Shown here one piece after another: positions 37,089 to 45,301 of a stretch of 64,000 nt of DNA. Source of the DNA: Bradyrhizobium sp. 4 (GTDB taxonomy: Bacteria; Pseudomonadota; Alphaproteobacteria; Rhizobiales; Xanthobacteraceae). The stretch's first letter is position 1; every line of letters starts with the position of its first letter. A model generated the notes under the pieces. It was not told the origin of the DNA. It worked only from the letters and a program-made list of their open reading frames with translations, and searched no databases. Position numbers and translations under genes: made by a program. The DNA lies in the NCBI RefSeq assembly GCF_023100905.1, contig NZ_CP064686.1, positions 62,001-126,000 of the forward strand. Reading direction: 5' to 3'.

Positions 37089-37391
37089 ATGGCAGAACGG
37101 CTCTCGGCGGAGGCGCGCAGGCAGGCGCTGGGCGGACTACCGGGCTGGACCGTGGTTCAAGGACGCGACGCAATCGGGAAGACCTTTGTCTTCAAGGATT
37201 TCAACGAGGCGTTCGGCTTTATGGCTCGCGTCGCGCTGGTCGCCGAAAAGATGGACCATCACCCCGAATGGCGCAACGTCTACAAGACGGTGGAGGTGGT
37301 GCTGGCGACCCATGATGCCGGCGGCGTCACCGCGCTCGACATCGAGCTTGCCACGGCGATGAACGCCATCGCCAAGCTGACACCAGGCTGA
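37089..37391 (+). CDS. phhB: 4a-hydroxytetrahydrobiopterin dehydratase (pterin-4a-carbinolamine dehydratase)
   Basis: 100 residues, the normal length. The active-site signature EKMDHHPEWRNVYKTVEVVLATHDAGG contains the His-His-Pro-Glu-Trp core. It regenerates quinonoid dihydropterin after aromatic amino acid hydroxylation, or acts on molybdopterin-like cofactors. Ribosome site AAAAGGACGGAGG lies upstream. No phenylalanine hydroxylase is adjacent. Confidence 0.95.
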   Translation: MAERLSAEARRQALGGLPGWTVVQGRDAIGKTFVFKDFNEAFGFMARVALVAEKMDHHPEWRNVYKTVEVVLATHDAGGVTALDIELATAMNAIAKLTPG

Positions 37392-37482
37392 CGTCTTGCG
37401 AGGCGCTGCCGCCTCCCCATCTTGTGTTCAGCACGGGATGCGGCGATCTGCCACCCTTGGCTGAACGGGGAGTTTGTCGACC

Positions 37483-37872
37483 ATGGCTGCCGAACACAGC
37501 GTTGGTTTCGAGCCGGCCGACCGGCTCGCGGAAGATCGTGAGAGCGTGCGCCGCCGCTTCTGGCGCAAGCTGAAGCGTGTCGCCGCGCAACTGCCGTTCG
37601 CGGAGGATCTGCTCGCCGCCTATTACTGCGCCTTCGACCGGCAGACGCCGCGCCATATCCAGGCGTCGCTGCTCGGGGCGATCGCCTATTTCATCCTGCC
37701 GTTTGATTTCGTTCCCGACGTGATGCCGATCCTCGGCTTCACCGATGACGCCGCCGTGCTCGCCACTGCGATCCGCATGGTTGCCAGCCACATCACGAAC
37801 GAGCATCGCGAAGCCGCCCGCGCCGCGCTGAAGCGCGGGGTGGATGAGGTGGACGCGGAAGCCGCGCAGTAG
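37483..37872 (+). CDS. YkvA family (DUF1232) protein
   Basis: 129 residues from ATG 37483. The DUF1232 core is SLLGAIAYFILPFDFVPD followed by VMPILGFTDDAAVLATAI, with the PFDFVPD turn and DD pair typical of YkvA. A hydrophobic hairpin suggests membrane association. Function unknown. Confidence 0.93.
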   Translation: MAAEHSVGFEPADRLAEDRESVRRRFWRKLKRVAAQLPFAEDLLAAYYCAFDRQTPRHIQASLLGAIAYFILPFDFVPDVMPILGFTDDAAVLATAIRMVASHITNEHREAARAALKRGVDEVDAEAAQ

Positions 37873-37891
37873 CTGTTGCCGCATCCTCCAC

Positions 37892-37996
37892 TGTCATTCC
37901 CCGCGAAGGCGGGGAATCCAGTACGCCGCGGCTTATCGATTCAACAACACTCGTGACGGAGTACTGGGTCGCCCGGTCAAGCCGGGCGACGAAAGC
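37892..37996. repeat. Palindromic intergenic repeat, type C (copy 2)
   Basis: Left hairpin tgtcattccccgcgaaggcg followed by gggaatccagta; right hairpin tactgggtcgcccggtcaag followed by ccgggcgacga. Same two-hairpin plan as 27836. Between the convergent ykvA-like and quinone oxidoreductase genes. Confidence 0.85.
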
Positions 37997-38041
37997 TGAG
38001 TGTGTGGTGACGATGTCGCGACACCCTACGCGCCGACACCC

Positions 38042-39016
38042 TCACGGACGCAAAATCACCTTGCCCATGGCCTGACGTCCCGCGAGCACCTTGAGCGCAT
38101 CCGCCGTCTGCGCCAGCGGGAAGACGCGGTCGACATGCGAGGAGATCTTTCCTTCCGCTGTCCACTTCACGAGCTTCTCGAGATTGGCGCGGTTCTTTTC
38201 CGGGTTGAGCCGGGTCCAGGCGCCCCAGAACACGCCGCGGATATCGCAGCCCTTCAGCAGCGCGAGGTTCAGCGGCATCTTTGGGATGTCGCCGGCGGCA
38301 AATCCGATCACGAGGAAGCGGCCTTCCCAGGCAATCGAGCGTAGCGCCTGCTCGGCATACGTACCACCAACCGGATCGAAGATGATGTCGACGCCCTTGC
38401 CGCCGGTAAGCTTTCGCAAGCCTTCCTTTAAATCTTCCTTGCCGTAATTGAGCGTGAGCTCTGCGCCGTGCGCCTTGGCGAATTCGAGCTTCTCGTCCGA
38501 CGAGGCGCAGGCGATCACCTTCAGGCCCATCAGCTTGCCGAGCTCGCACGCGGCAAGTCCGGTGCCGCCGGCGGCGCCGAGCACCGCGAGCGTCTCGCCC
38601 GGCTTCGGGCTCGCGCGATCTTCCAGCGCGTGCAGCGCGGTGCCGTAGATGATGATGATGCCAGCCGCGCGGTCATAATCGAGATTGTCCGGGATCTTCA
38701 CGATCGATGCTGCCGGCAGCGCGATCTTTTCGCGCGCCCCGTTGTGGCCGCAGGAGGCAACGACGCGATCGCCGACCTTCAGATCGGTCACGCCGGGGCC
38801 GATGCTCTCGATCACGCCAGCCACTTCGGCGGCCGGCGAGAACGGGAACGGCGGCTTGATCTGGTACTTGCCCTGGATCATCAGGATGTCGAAGAAGTTC
38901 AGCGCCGCAGCCTTGATCGCGATCACGGCTTCGCCGGGACCGGCCACCGGATCCGGCACGTCGGCCAGAACGAGATCGTCGGGCTGGCAATATTGCGAGC
39001 AGAGGATGGCTTTCAT
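38042..39016 (-). CDS. NADPH:quinone oxidoreductase (zinc-free MDR family)
   Basis: 324 residues from ATG 39016. The frame stays open to 39217 only by translating the type A repeat (giving ...LLRCARNDE...), so that leader is rejected. MDR motifs: ALNFFDILMIQGKYQIKPPF, SPAAEVAGVIESIG, the Rossmann AAGGTGLAACELGKLMG, and GGKGVDIIFDPVGG. No structural zinc cysteines are seen. Reduces quinones or enones with NADPH in the cytosol. Confidence 0.93.
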   Translation of the reverse strand: MKAILCSQYCQPDDLVLADVPDPVAGPGEAVIAIKAAALNFFDILMIQGKYQIKPPFPFSPAAEVAGVIESIGPGVTDLKVGDRVVASCGHNGAREKIALPAASIVKIPDNLDYDRAAGIIIIYGTALHALEDRASPKPGETLAVLGAAGGTGLAACELGKLMGLKVIACASSDEKLEFAKAHGAELTLNYGKEDLKEGLRKLTGGKGVDIIFDPVGGTYAEQALRSIAWEGRFLVIGFAAGDIPKMPLNLALLKGCDIRGVFWGAWTRLNPEKNRANLEKLVKWTAEGKISSHVDRVFPLAQTADALKVLAGRQAMGKVILRP

Positions 39017-39141
39017 GGCGGCACCTTCTTGAGAGCACTTGGCGTTTCGAGGCAGAATTATAGTTGGGCTGGTTCTGCCGGATTTAGGGACGGGCGACAA
39101 TCCGGTTTCTTTGTCTATTAGACCGCACCGGCCTATCCTCT

Positions 39142-39222
39142 CGTCATTGCGAGCGCAGCGAAGCAATCCAGAATCCGTGCCGCGGAAATAGCCTGGATTG
39201 CTTCGCTTCGCTCGCAATGACG
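39142..39222. repeat. Palindromic intergenic repeat, type A (copy 3)
   Basis: 81 bp, from cgtcattgcgagcgcagcga to gcttcgctcgcaatgacg, with gaagcaatccag and ctggattgcttc inside. It lies in the divergent region between the quinone oxidoreductase and SDR genes, not at gene ends, so a terminator role is excluded for this copy. Confidence 0.92.
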
Positions 39223-39248
39223 GAAGAAGAAAAAGGAGGATTCAAACC

Positions 39249-40088
39249 ATGTTTGAAACAGGCCTGCTCAAGGACAAGCGCATCCTCGTCACGGGTGGCG
39301 GTTCGGGCCTTGGCGCCGCGATAGGACGCCGCTTCCTCGCGCTCGGCGCCGAGCTCGTGATCTGCGGCCGCAAGGTCGATCGGCTCGAGGCGGCGGCGAG
39401 CGAGATGCGCGAAGAGACCGGCGGGAAGGTCACGACGATCGCCTGTGATATCCGCGACGGCACCGCCGTCGAGAGCATGATGGAGGCCATCTGGCGCGAG
39501 GCGCCGCTCGATATCCTCGTCAACAACGCGGCTGCGACTTTCATTGCGCAGAGCGAGCATCTCTCATTCCGCGCCGCGGATGCGATCCTCGCCCCGACGC
39601 TGCATGGTGCGATGTATTGCACGCTTGCCGTCGGCAAGCGCTGGATCGACGCCAAGCATGGCGGCGTCGTGCTCTCTATCCTCTCGACCTCGACCATCAC
39701 CGGCCGCGCCTTCACCGTCCCGTCGGCGATGGCGAAGTCGGCCGTGCTGGCGATGACCAAAAGTCTCGCCGTGGAATGGGGCCCGAAGGGCATCCGCACC
39801 GTCGCGATCGCGCCGGGACCATTCCCGACCGCCGGCGCCTCGGGCCAGCTCCGCCCCGAAGGTCGCGACGAAGGATGGGCCGCGCGCAACCCGATGGGAC
39901 GCGCCGGCGAGCACGGCGAGCTTGCCGACCTCGCCAGCTTCCTGGTCTCCGACCGTGCCGGCTACATCAACGGCGAGATGGTGGTGATTGACGGTGGCGC
40001 GCATTTGCGCAGCTCCGGCGCGGAGGATTTGTTGCGCTGGACCGATGCGCAATGGGCGGAGCAGCGCGCCGCGCGATCCAGGGCCTAG
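39249..40088 (+). CDS. SDR oxidoreductase resembling 2,4-dienoyl-CoA reductase
   Basis: 279 residues from ATG 39249, behind an excellent AAAAAGGAGG site; the frame to 39198 is a repeat read-through. NADP motif ILVTGGGSGLGAAIG and CGRKVDRL. NNAAATF replaces the NNAG motif. The normal YxxxK is absent: the corresponding segment is FTVPSAMAKSAVLAMTKSLA, with VEWGPKGIR after it. This pattern (Lys kept, Tyr missing, AVEWGP) is that of DECR-type dienoyl-CoA reductases used in unsaturated fatty-acid beta-oxidation. Confidence 0.88.
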   Translation: MFETGLLKDKRILVTGGGSGLGAAIGRRFLALGAELVICGRKVDRLEAAASEMREETGGKVTTIACDIRDGTAVESMMEAIWREAPLDILVNNAAATFIAQSEHLSFRAADAILAPTLHGAMYCTLAVGKRWIDAKHGGVVLSILSTSTITGRAFTVPSAMAKSAVLAMTKSLAVEWGPKGIRTVAIAPGPFPTAGASGQLRPEGRDEGWAARNPMGRAGEHGELADLASFLVSDRAGYINGEMVVIDGGAHLRSSGAEDLLRWTDAQWAEQRAARSRA

Positions 40089-40205
40089 GCGCCGCGAGCT
40101 TCGCTAACTGCCTTCCCAAATTGGACTTTCCCGGCTATCCCTGCCTCGGGGACAATGCGCGACCGGGCCATCTTCCAGTCACAATATTGAGGGAACCACT
40201 CCAGC

Positions 40206-40868
40206 ATGTGGCGGGTGCTGATTTTAGCTTTGATGACGGGCGTGGCGGCCTGTGGGATCACCGATTCCGCGCGGGCGCAGACGGCGCAACCTGCGCCCAA
40301 GGCTGCACCGAAAGAGCCCGCGCCGAAACAGGCCGCGCCGGTGGCCAATACCACTGGAAAGACGGTTGCCAAGCCCGAGAGCAAACCGGCGGCCCCCCAC
40401 GCGGCGGTTGCGGGCGGCGCCGAGCCAACCCTTATCGGTCAGTTCGGCACCTGGGGCGCCTATTCGGCTGCGCCCAACGGCAAAAAGGTCTGCTTCGCGC
40501 TGGCCAAGCCGTCGTCGTCGAAGACCAACCCGCCGAACCGGCCGCGCGATCCTGCCTATGCCTTCGTCTCCACCCGCCCGGCGGAGAAGGTCAACAACGA
40601 AGTCTCGGTCATGATCGGCTACGCGCTGAAGCCGGGCTCTGAATCCTCGGTCGAGGTCGGCGGCGCCGCGTTCGCCATGTACTCGCAGGGCGACGGGCTC
40701 TGGATCAAGAACGCGGCCGAGGAAGAGCGGATGGTCGAGGCCATGCGCAAATCCGCCGATCTCGTGGTCAAGGGCATCTCGTCCAAGGGGACCGAGACGA
40801 CCGACACCTTCTCGCTGAAGGGCCTCGCCCAGGCGCTTGACCGGATATCCCAGGATTGCAGGCGTTAA
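40206..40868 (+). CDS. Invasion-associated locus B (IalB)-like secreted protein
   Basis: 220 residues. A signal peptide (MWRVLILALMTGVAACGITDSARA) is followed by a Pro/Ala/Lys linker (26-70) and then an IalB-type domain: GQFGTWGAYSAAPNGKKVCFALAKP, AYAFVSTRPAEKVNNEVSVMIGY, FAMYSQGDGLWI. The lone Cys near LMTGVAAC could be a lipobox-like Cys, but the residues around it are not ideal. Common in Bradyrhizobium; despite the name its role in free-living species is unknown. Confidence 0.87.
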   Translation: MWRVLILALMTGVAACGITDSARAQTAQPAPKAAPKEPAPKQAAPVANTTGKTVAKPESKPAAPHAAVAGGAEPTLIGQFGTWGAYSAAPNGKKVCFALAKPSSSKTNPPNRPRDPAYAFVSTRPAEKVNNEVSVMIGYALKPGSESSVEVGGAAFAMYSQGDGLWIKNAAEEERMVEAMRKSADLVVKGISSKGTETTDTFSLKGLAQALDRISQDCRR

Positions 40869-40936
40869 GCCTGCGGTCGATAAGGTCGCAATCGGCGGTT
40901 CCGGTTGCTATATAGGGCGCGTTCCAGGTTTTCTCT

Positions 40937-41028
40937 CGTCATTCCGGGCCGATGCGCAACATCGAACCCGGAATCTCGCGGTTCCGGGTCCGGTCCTTCG
41001 GACCATCCCGGAAAGACGAACACAAATT
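40937..41028. repeat. Palindromic intergenic repeat, type B-like (copy 2)
   Basis: 92 bp beginning cgtcattccgggccgatgcg and ending ggaccatcccggaaagacg, with ggtccggtccttcggacc as the inner hairpin. It occupies most of the gap before rlmN, so it would be in the rlmN leader transcript. Confidence 0.8.
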
Positions 41029-41041
41029 CCAGGTCTATTCA

Positions 41042-42244
41042 ATGCAACCGATGACCGAGCCGCACAACGCAACGCTGGTGGAGAAGACTCCGCTCGAAAC
41101 CTATGTGCCGCCGGCGAGGCCCTCGCTGATCGGCCTGTCGCGCACCGAGCTTGCCGATCGTCTCGGCGAGATCGGCGTTGCACCGGCGCAACGCAAGATG
41201 CGTGTGCAGCAGCTGTGGCACTGGATGTATTTCCGTGGCGCCCAGAATTTCGAAGAGATGACGTCGGTCTCGAAGGGCATTCGCGCCGAGCTCGCGCAAC
41301 ATTTCACCGTCGACCGGCCCGAAGTCGTGGCCGAGCAGATCTCCAACGACGGCACCCGCAAATGGCTGCTGCGGCTGCCGAGCGGCGACAATGTCGAGCG
41401 GGCGCATGAAGTCGAGTGCGTCTACATCCCGGAAACCGATCGCGGCACGCTGTGTGTCTCCTCGCAGGTCGGCTGCACCTTGAACTGCTCCTTCTGCCAC
41501 ACCGGCACGCAGCGCCTGGTGCGCAACCTCACTGCCGGCGAGATCGTGGGACAGGTGATGGTCGCGCGGGATCGTCTGAACGACTGGGCCGATCGCGAAG
41601 ACGGTACGCGTCGCGTCACCAACATCGTGATGATGGGCATGGGCGAGCCGCTCTACAATTTCGACGCGGTGCGCGACGCGCTGCTGATCGTCGGCGACAA
41701 CGAAGGCATCGGCATCTCCCGCCGCCGCATCACGCTGTCGACCTCGGGTGTGGTGCCGAACATCGTGCGCGCGGGCGAGGAGATTGGCGTGATGCTCGCG
41801 ATCTCGCTGCATGCGGTGCGCGACGAGCTGCGTAACGAGCTGGTGCCGCTCAACCGCAAATATCCGATCAAGGAATTGCTGCAGGCCTGCCGCGATTATC
41901 CCGGCGCCTCGAACGCGCGCCGCATCACCTTCGAATACGTGATGCTCAAGGGCGTCAACGATTCGCTCGACGATGCCAAGCTGCTGGTAAAGATGCTCAA
42001 GGGCATTCACGCCAAGATCAATCTGATCCCGTTCAACCCCTGGCCCGGCACCGCCTATGAATGCTCGGACTGGGACCAGATCGAAAAATTCTCCGAATAC
42101 GTCTTCAACGCCGGCTATTCCTCGCCGGTGCGCACCCCGCGCGGCCGCGACATTCTGGCCGCCTGCGGCCAGCTCAAGTCGGAGACGGAAAAGCTTTCCG
42201 CCAGGGAACGCCAGACGCTGCGAGCCATGGCGATGACGGACTAG
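41042..42244 (+). CDS. rlmN: Dual-specificity RNA methyltransferase RlmN
   Basis: 400 residues from ATG 41042 (ATG 41051 also possible; the frame to 40952 reads through a repeat). A radical SAM enzyme that methylates C2 of A2503 in 23S rRNA and A37 of some tRNAs. Motifs: ECVYIPE with the first conserved Cys; QVGCTLNCSFCHTGTQ (CxxxCxxC cluster); IVMMGMGEPLYNFDAV; TLSTSGVVPNI; LHAVRDELRNELVPLNRKYP; and the C-terminal TPRGRDILAACGQL with the methyl-carrying Cys. Confidence 0.97.
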   Translation: MQPMTEPHNATLVEKTPLETYVPPARPSLIGLSRTELADRLGEIGVAPAQRKMRVQQLWHWMYFRGAQNFEEMTSVSKGIRAELAQHFTVDRPEVVAEQISNDGTRKWLLRLPSGDNVERAHEVECVYIPETDRGTLCVSSQVGCTLNCSFCHTGTQRLVRNLTAGEIVGQVMVARDRLNDWADREDGTRRVTNIVMMGMGEPLYNFDAVRDALLIVGDNEGIGISRRRITLSTSGVVPNIVRAGEEIGVMLAISLHAVRDELRNELVPLNRKYPIKELLQACRDYPGASNARRITFEYVMLKGVNDSLDDAKLLVKMLKGIHAKINLIPFNPWPGTAYECSDWDQIEKFSEYVFNAGYSSPVRTPRGRDILAACGQLKSETEKLSARERQTLRAMAMTD

Positions 42245-42271
42245 CTTGGTAGGTGCACTGTGTTGCTTCCC

Positions 42272-42358
42272 CGTCATTGCGAGGAGCGCAGCGACGAAGC
42301 AATCCAGACTGCCTCCGCGGACGCATCTCTGGATTGCTTCGCTTCGCTCGCAATGACG
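42272..42358. repeat. Palindromic intergenic repeat, type A (copy 4)
   Basis: 87 bp, from cgtcattgcgaggagcgcag to gcttcgctcgcaatgacg. It fills the gap between rlmN and the next membrane protein gene on the same strand. Confidence 0.92.
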
Positions 42359-42378
42359 GTAACGTTGGCTTCCTCTGC

Positions 42379-42873
42379 ATGTCCCTGATCGGCCGCCTCA
42401 TCGTCATCTTCATCGGCTTTCTCGCCGCCTGCTTCATCGGCGGCATGATCGTCGTCGTCGCGCTGTTGTTTCCGGAATTCGCCGATCTCGGCGCCGGTCC
42501 CGTCGATCAGGGCACGATCGATATCGTGCTCGGGTTCGGCTTCATCTTCGTCTCCGGCTTTGCGCTGGTGCCGGCGGCGGTGATCGTCGCGATCACCGAG
42601 GCGCTCTACATCCGCAGCGCGCTTGCCTATGCCGTGGGCGGCGGCGTCGTGGGACTCGCCTGCTATCTCGGCCTGGTCCCGTTTCATTCCGACACGCTGC
42701 AATTCGAAGGCATCGTGCGCCGCCATCTCGAGATCATGACCGGCGCCGGCATCGTCGCCGGTGTCGTCTACTGGCTGGTCGCCGGCCGCAACGCCGGCGC
42801 CTGGCGCAATCCGCCGCTGCCGCGCCAGCCGCCTCCGCCGCTGCCGTCGAATTCAAGACCGGACGTGCGGTGA
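42379..42873 (+). CDS. Small four-helix membrane protein, unknown function
   Basis: 164 residues from ATG 42379; the longer frame (to 42253) is an artefact of translating the type A repeat. Four hydrophobic helices (about 4-30, 45-75, 78-98, 115-133), then a proline-rich tail (RNPPLPRQPPPPLPSNS). No recognised domain. Similar proteins are common in Bradyrhizobium. Confidence 0.75.
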   Translation: MSLIGRLIVIFIGFLAACFIGGMIVVVALLFPEFADLGAGPVDQGTIDIVLGFGFIFVSGFALVPAAVIVAITEALYIRSALAYAVGGGVVGLACYLGLVPFHSDTLQFEGIVRRHLEIMTGAGIVAGVVYWLVAGRNAGAWRNPPLPRQPPPPLPSNSRPDVR

Positions 42874-42929
42874 GTTTCTGACTTGCCCCGGGGTTTTCAT
42901 CCCCTTCCCACTCGGCTAAACCGCGCGCC

Positions 42930-43706
42930 ATGAACCGGACTGGACTCTTCATTGCCCTGGCGCTGTGGCTCGTGATCGGCGTCGTTTTCGGCCTCTATCC
43001 CGAGCTTGATCTCAAGCTCGCTGCGCTGTTCTTCGACCCTGATACCAAGTCGTTTCCGCTCAAGTTGAACGATTGGGCCGGCTTCGCGCGCGACGCCGCG
43101 ATGTGGGTCGCCTGGGCGTTCGTGCTGCCTGCGCTGGTCGCGCTCGTGGTCAAGATGGTCCGGCCCGACCGCCCGCTGATGGTATCCGGGCGCGCGATCG
43201 TCTTCCTGCTGGTCACGATCATCCTCTCAGCCGGCATCCTTACCAATCTCGCCTTCAAGTCCTATTGGGGCCGGCCGCGCCCGGTGGTGGTGACGCAGTT
43301 TGCCGGCGACCAGCAATTCGTGCCGTGGTGGGATCCGCGCGGCGGCTGCGCGCGCAACTGCTCGTTCTTCTCGGGCGAGGGCGCGACCGCATTCTGGACG
43401 CTGGCGCCGGCCGCATTGGCACCGGCGCCGTGGCGGCCGCTCGCTTATGCCGGAGCCGTGGTGTTCGGCCTCGTGACCAGCGGGCTGCGGATGGCCTTTG
43501 GCGGCCACTTCTTCACCGACGTGTCGATCGCTGGCCTCGTCACCTTCGTCGTGATCTGGTTTGCCTACGCGCTGATCTACCGCTGGCCGCGGACCCGGTT
43601 TTCGGACGAGGCGGTCGATGCCGCCCTGACCCGGCTGAACATGCCCGCCTACCGGCTGCGCCAGCGCCTGTTCGGCAGCAAGTCGAGTGCCGAGCCGTCA
43701 GTTTGA
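42930..43706 (+). CDS. PAP2-family membrane phosphatase (lipid phosphatase-like)
   Basis: 258 residues, about six helices. The three phosphatase motifs are present: KSYWGRPRP (KxxxxxxRP), CSFFSGEGAT in place of the usual PSGH, and SGLRMAFGGHFFTD (SRxxxxxHxxxD type). The SGE variant occurs in alphaproteobacterial PAP2 proteins related to lipid A phosphatases. Likely dephosphorylates a lipid phosphate at the periplasmic face. LpxE or LpxF activity is possible but not proven. Confidence 0.87.
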   Translation: MNRTGLFIALALWLVIGVVFGLYPELDLKLAALFFDPDTKSFPLKLNDWAGFARDAAMWVAWAFVLPALVALVVKMVRPDRPLMVSGRAIVFLLVTIILSAGILTNLAFKSYWGRPRPVVVTQFAGDQQFVPWWDPRGGCARNCSFFSGEGATAFWTLAPAALAPAPWRPLAYAGAVVFGLVTSGLRMAFGGHFFTDVSIAGLVTFVVIWFAYALIYRWPRTRFSDEAVDAALTRLNMPAYRLRQRLFGSKSSAEPSV

Positions 43707-43800
43707 GCCATTAAAGGGGTGCCGAGCCCCGCGAAATTTGATATTCGCGCGGTCAACCCCGTGAAACGACACCCGCCCTTCGAGACCGATTGGAAGCCCC

Positions 43801-45138
43801 ATGACCACGATCCTGAAAAGCCTGCCCAAGGGCGAGAAAGTCGGCATCGCGTTTTCGGGCGGCCTCGACACGTCGGCGGCGCTGCTCTGGATGAAGCAGA
43901 AGGGCGCGCGCTGCTACGCCTATACCGCCAATCTCGGCCAACCCGACGAAGCCGATTACAACGAGATCCCACGCAAGGCGATGGAGTTCGGCGCGGAGAA
44001 AGCGCTGCTGGTCGATTGCCGCACGCAGCTCGTCCATGAAGGCATCGCCGCGATCCAGTCCGGCGCCTTCCATATCTCCACCGGCGGCATCACCTATTTC
44101 AACACCACGCCATTGGGGCGCGCCGTGACCGGCACTATGCTGGTCGCGGCGATGAAGGAGGACGGCGTCAACATCTGGGGCGACGGCTCGACCTTCAAGG
44201 GCAACGACATCGAGCGCTTCTATCGCTACGGCCTGCTGACCAATCCGGGCCTGCGCATCTACAAGCCCTGGCTCGACCAGCAGTTCATCGACGAGCTCGG
44301 CGGCCGCGCCGAGATGTCGGCGTTCATGACCACCCAGGGCTTTGCCTACAAGATGAGTGCCGAGAAGGCGTATTCGACCGACAGCAATCTGCTCGGCGCG
44401 ACGCACGAGGCCAAGGATCTCGAGAGCCTCGACAGCGGCATCAAGATCGTCAACCCGATCATGGGCGTGCCGTTCTGGCGGGACGACTGCAACGTCAAGG
44501 CCGAGAAGGTTGTGGTGCGTTTCGAGGAAGGCCAGCCGGTCGCGCTGAACGGTCAGACCTTCTCTGATCCTGTCACGCTGTTCCTCGAAGCCAACGCGAT
44601 CGGCGGCCGCCACGGCCTCGGCATGAGCGACCAGATCGAGAACCGCATCATCGAAGCCAAGAGCCGCGGCATCTATGAAGCGCCCGGCATGGCGCTGCTG
44701 CACATCGCCTATGAGCGCCTCGTCACCGGCATCCACAACGAGGACACCATCGAGCAATACCGCATCAGCGGCATGCGCCTCGGACGCCTGCTCTATCAGG
44801 GCCGCTGGTTCGATTCGCAGGCTCTGATGTTGCGCGAGACCGCGCAGCGCTGGGTCGCCCGCGCCGTCACAGGCGAGGTCTCGCTCGAGCTGCGACGCGG
44901 CAACGACTACTCGATCCTCAACACGGAAAGCCCGAACCTGACCTATGCGCCGGAGCGGCTCAGCATGGAGAAGGTCGAGGACGCGGCGTTCACGCCGGCC
45001 GATCGCATCGGTCAGCTCACCATGCGCAACCTCGACATCAACGACACCCGCGCCAAGCTGAAGCTCTACAGCGACACGGGCCTGTTGTCGGGCAGTGAAG
45101 GCTCGCAGATCTTCCGTCTGGAGAATGACAAGGGCTGA
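43801..45138 (+). CDS. argG: Argininosuccinate synthase (long, E. coli-type)
   Basis: 445 residues, starting MTTILKSLPKGEKVGIAFSG. Condenses citrulline and aspartate with ATP. The ATP loop is AFSGGLDTSAALLWM; other conserved stretches are TTGGITYFNTTPLGR-like ISTGGITYFNTTPL, TYKGND-like TFKGNDIERFYRYG, and SDQIENRIIEAKSRGIYEAP. The sequence follows the enterobacterial ArgG along its whole length rather than the shorter 400-residue form of many bacteria. A strong hairpin terminator follows at 45256. Confidence 0.97.
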   Translation: MTTILKSLPKGEKVGIAFSGGLDTSAALLWMKQKGARCYAYTANLGQPDEADYNEIPRKAMEFGAEKALLVDCRTQLVHEGIAAIQSGAFHISTGGITYFNTTPLGRAVTGTMLVAAMKEDGVNIWGDGSTFKGNDIERFYRYGLLTNPGLRIYKPWLDQQFIDELGGRAEMSAFMTTQGFAYKMSAEKAYSTDSNLLGATHEAKDLESLDSGIKIVNPIMGVPFWRDDCNVKAEKVVVRFEEGQPVALNGQTFSDPVTLFLEANAIGGRHGLGMSDQIENRIIEAKSRGIYEAPGMALLHIAYERLVTGIHNEDTIEQYRISGMRLGRLLYQGRWFDSQALMLRETAQRWVARAVTGEVSLELRRGNDYSILNTESPNLTYAPERLSMEKVEDAAFTPADRIGQLTMRNLDINDTRAKLKLYSDTGLLSGSEGSQIFRLENDKG

Positions 45139-45163
45139 CGCGCCCGGGGATTGCTGCCTCGTT

Positions 45164-45248
45164 CGTCATTGCGAGCGAAGCGAAGCAATCCAGAGTCTTC
45201 CCGCAGCGATAGTCTGGATTGCCTCGTCGTTTCGCTCCTCGCAATGAC
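45164..45248. repeat. Palindromic intergenic repeat, type A (copy 5)
   Basis: 85 bp, from cgtcattgcgagcgaagcga to gctcctcgcaatgac, with gaagcaatccag near the start and ctggattgcctcg inside. It sits between the argG stop and its terminator. Confidence 0.9.
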
Positions 45249-45255
45249 AGAAACA

Positions 45256-45285
45256 AAAATGGCCGGGATTGCTCCCGGCCATTTT
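45256..45285. terminator. Bidirectional Rho-independent terminator
   Basis: A perfect 13-bp stem, AAAATGGCCGGGA / TCCCGGCCATTTT, with loop TTGC. Its A-rich left arm and T-rich right side give U-tracts in both directions. It serves the convergent argG (+) and OmpA-family (-) genes. Confidence 0.93.
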
Positions 45286-45301
45286 CATTTTGTGCTTCGC
45301 C

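Noticed and set aside
39017..39217. 67-residue N-terminal extension of the quinone oxidoreductase
   Set aside because: It translates the type A repeat; the family N-terminus begins at ATG 39016.
42253..42378. 42-residue N-terminal extension of the four-helix membrane protein
   Set aside because: Also a translated type A repeat; ATG 42379 begins the hydrophobic segment.
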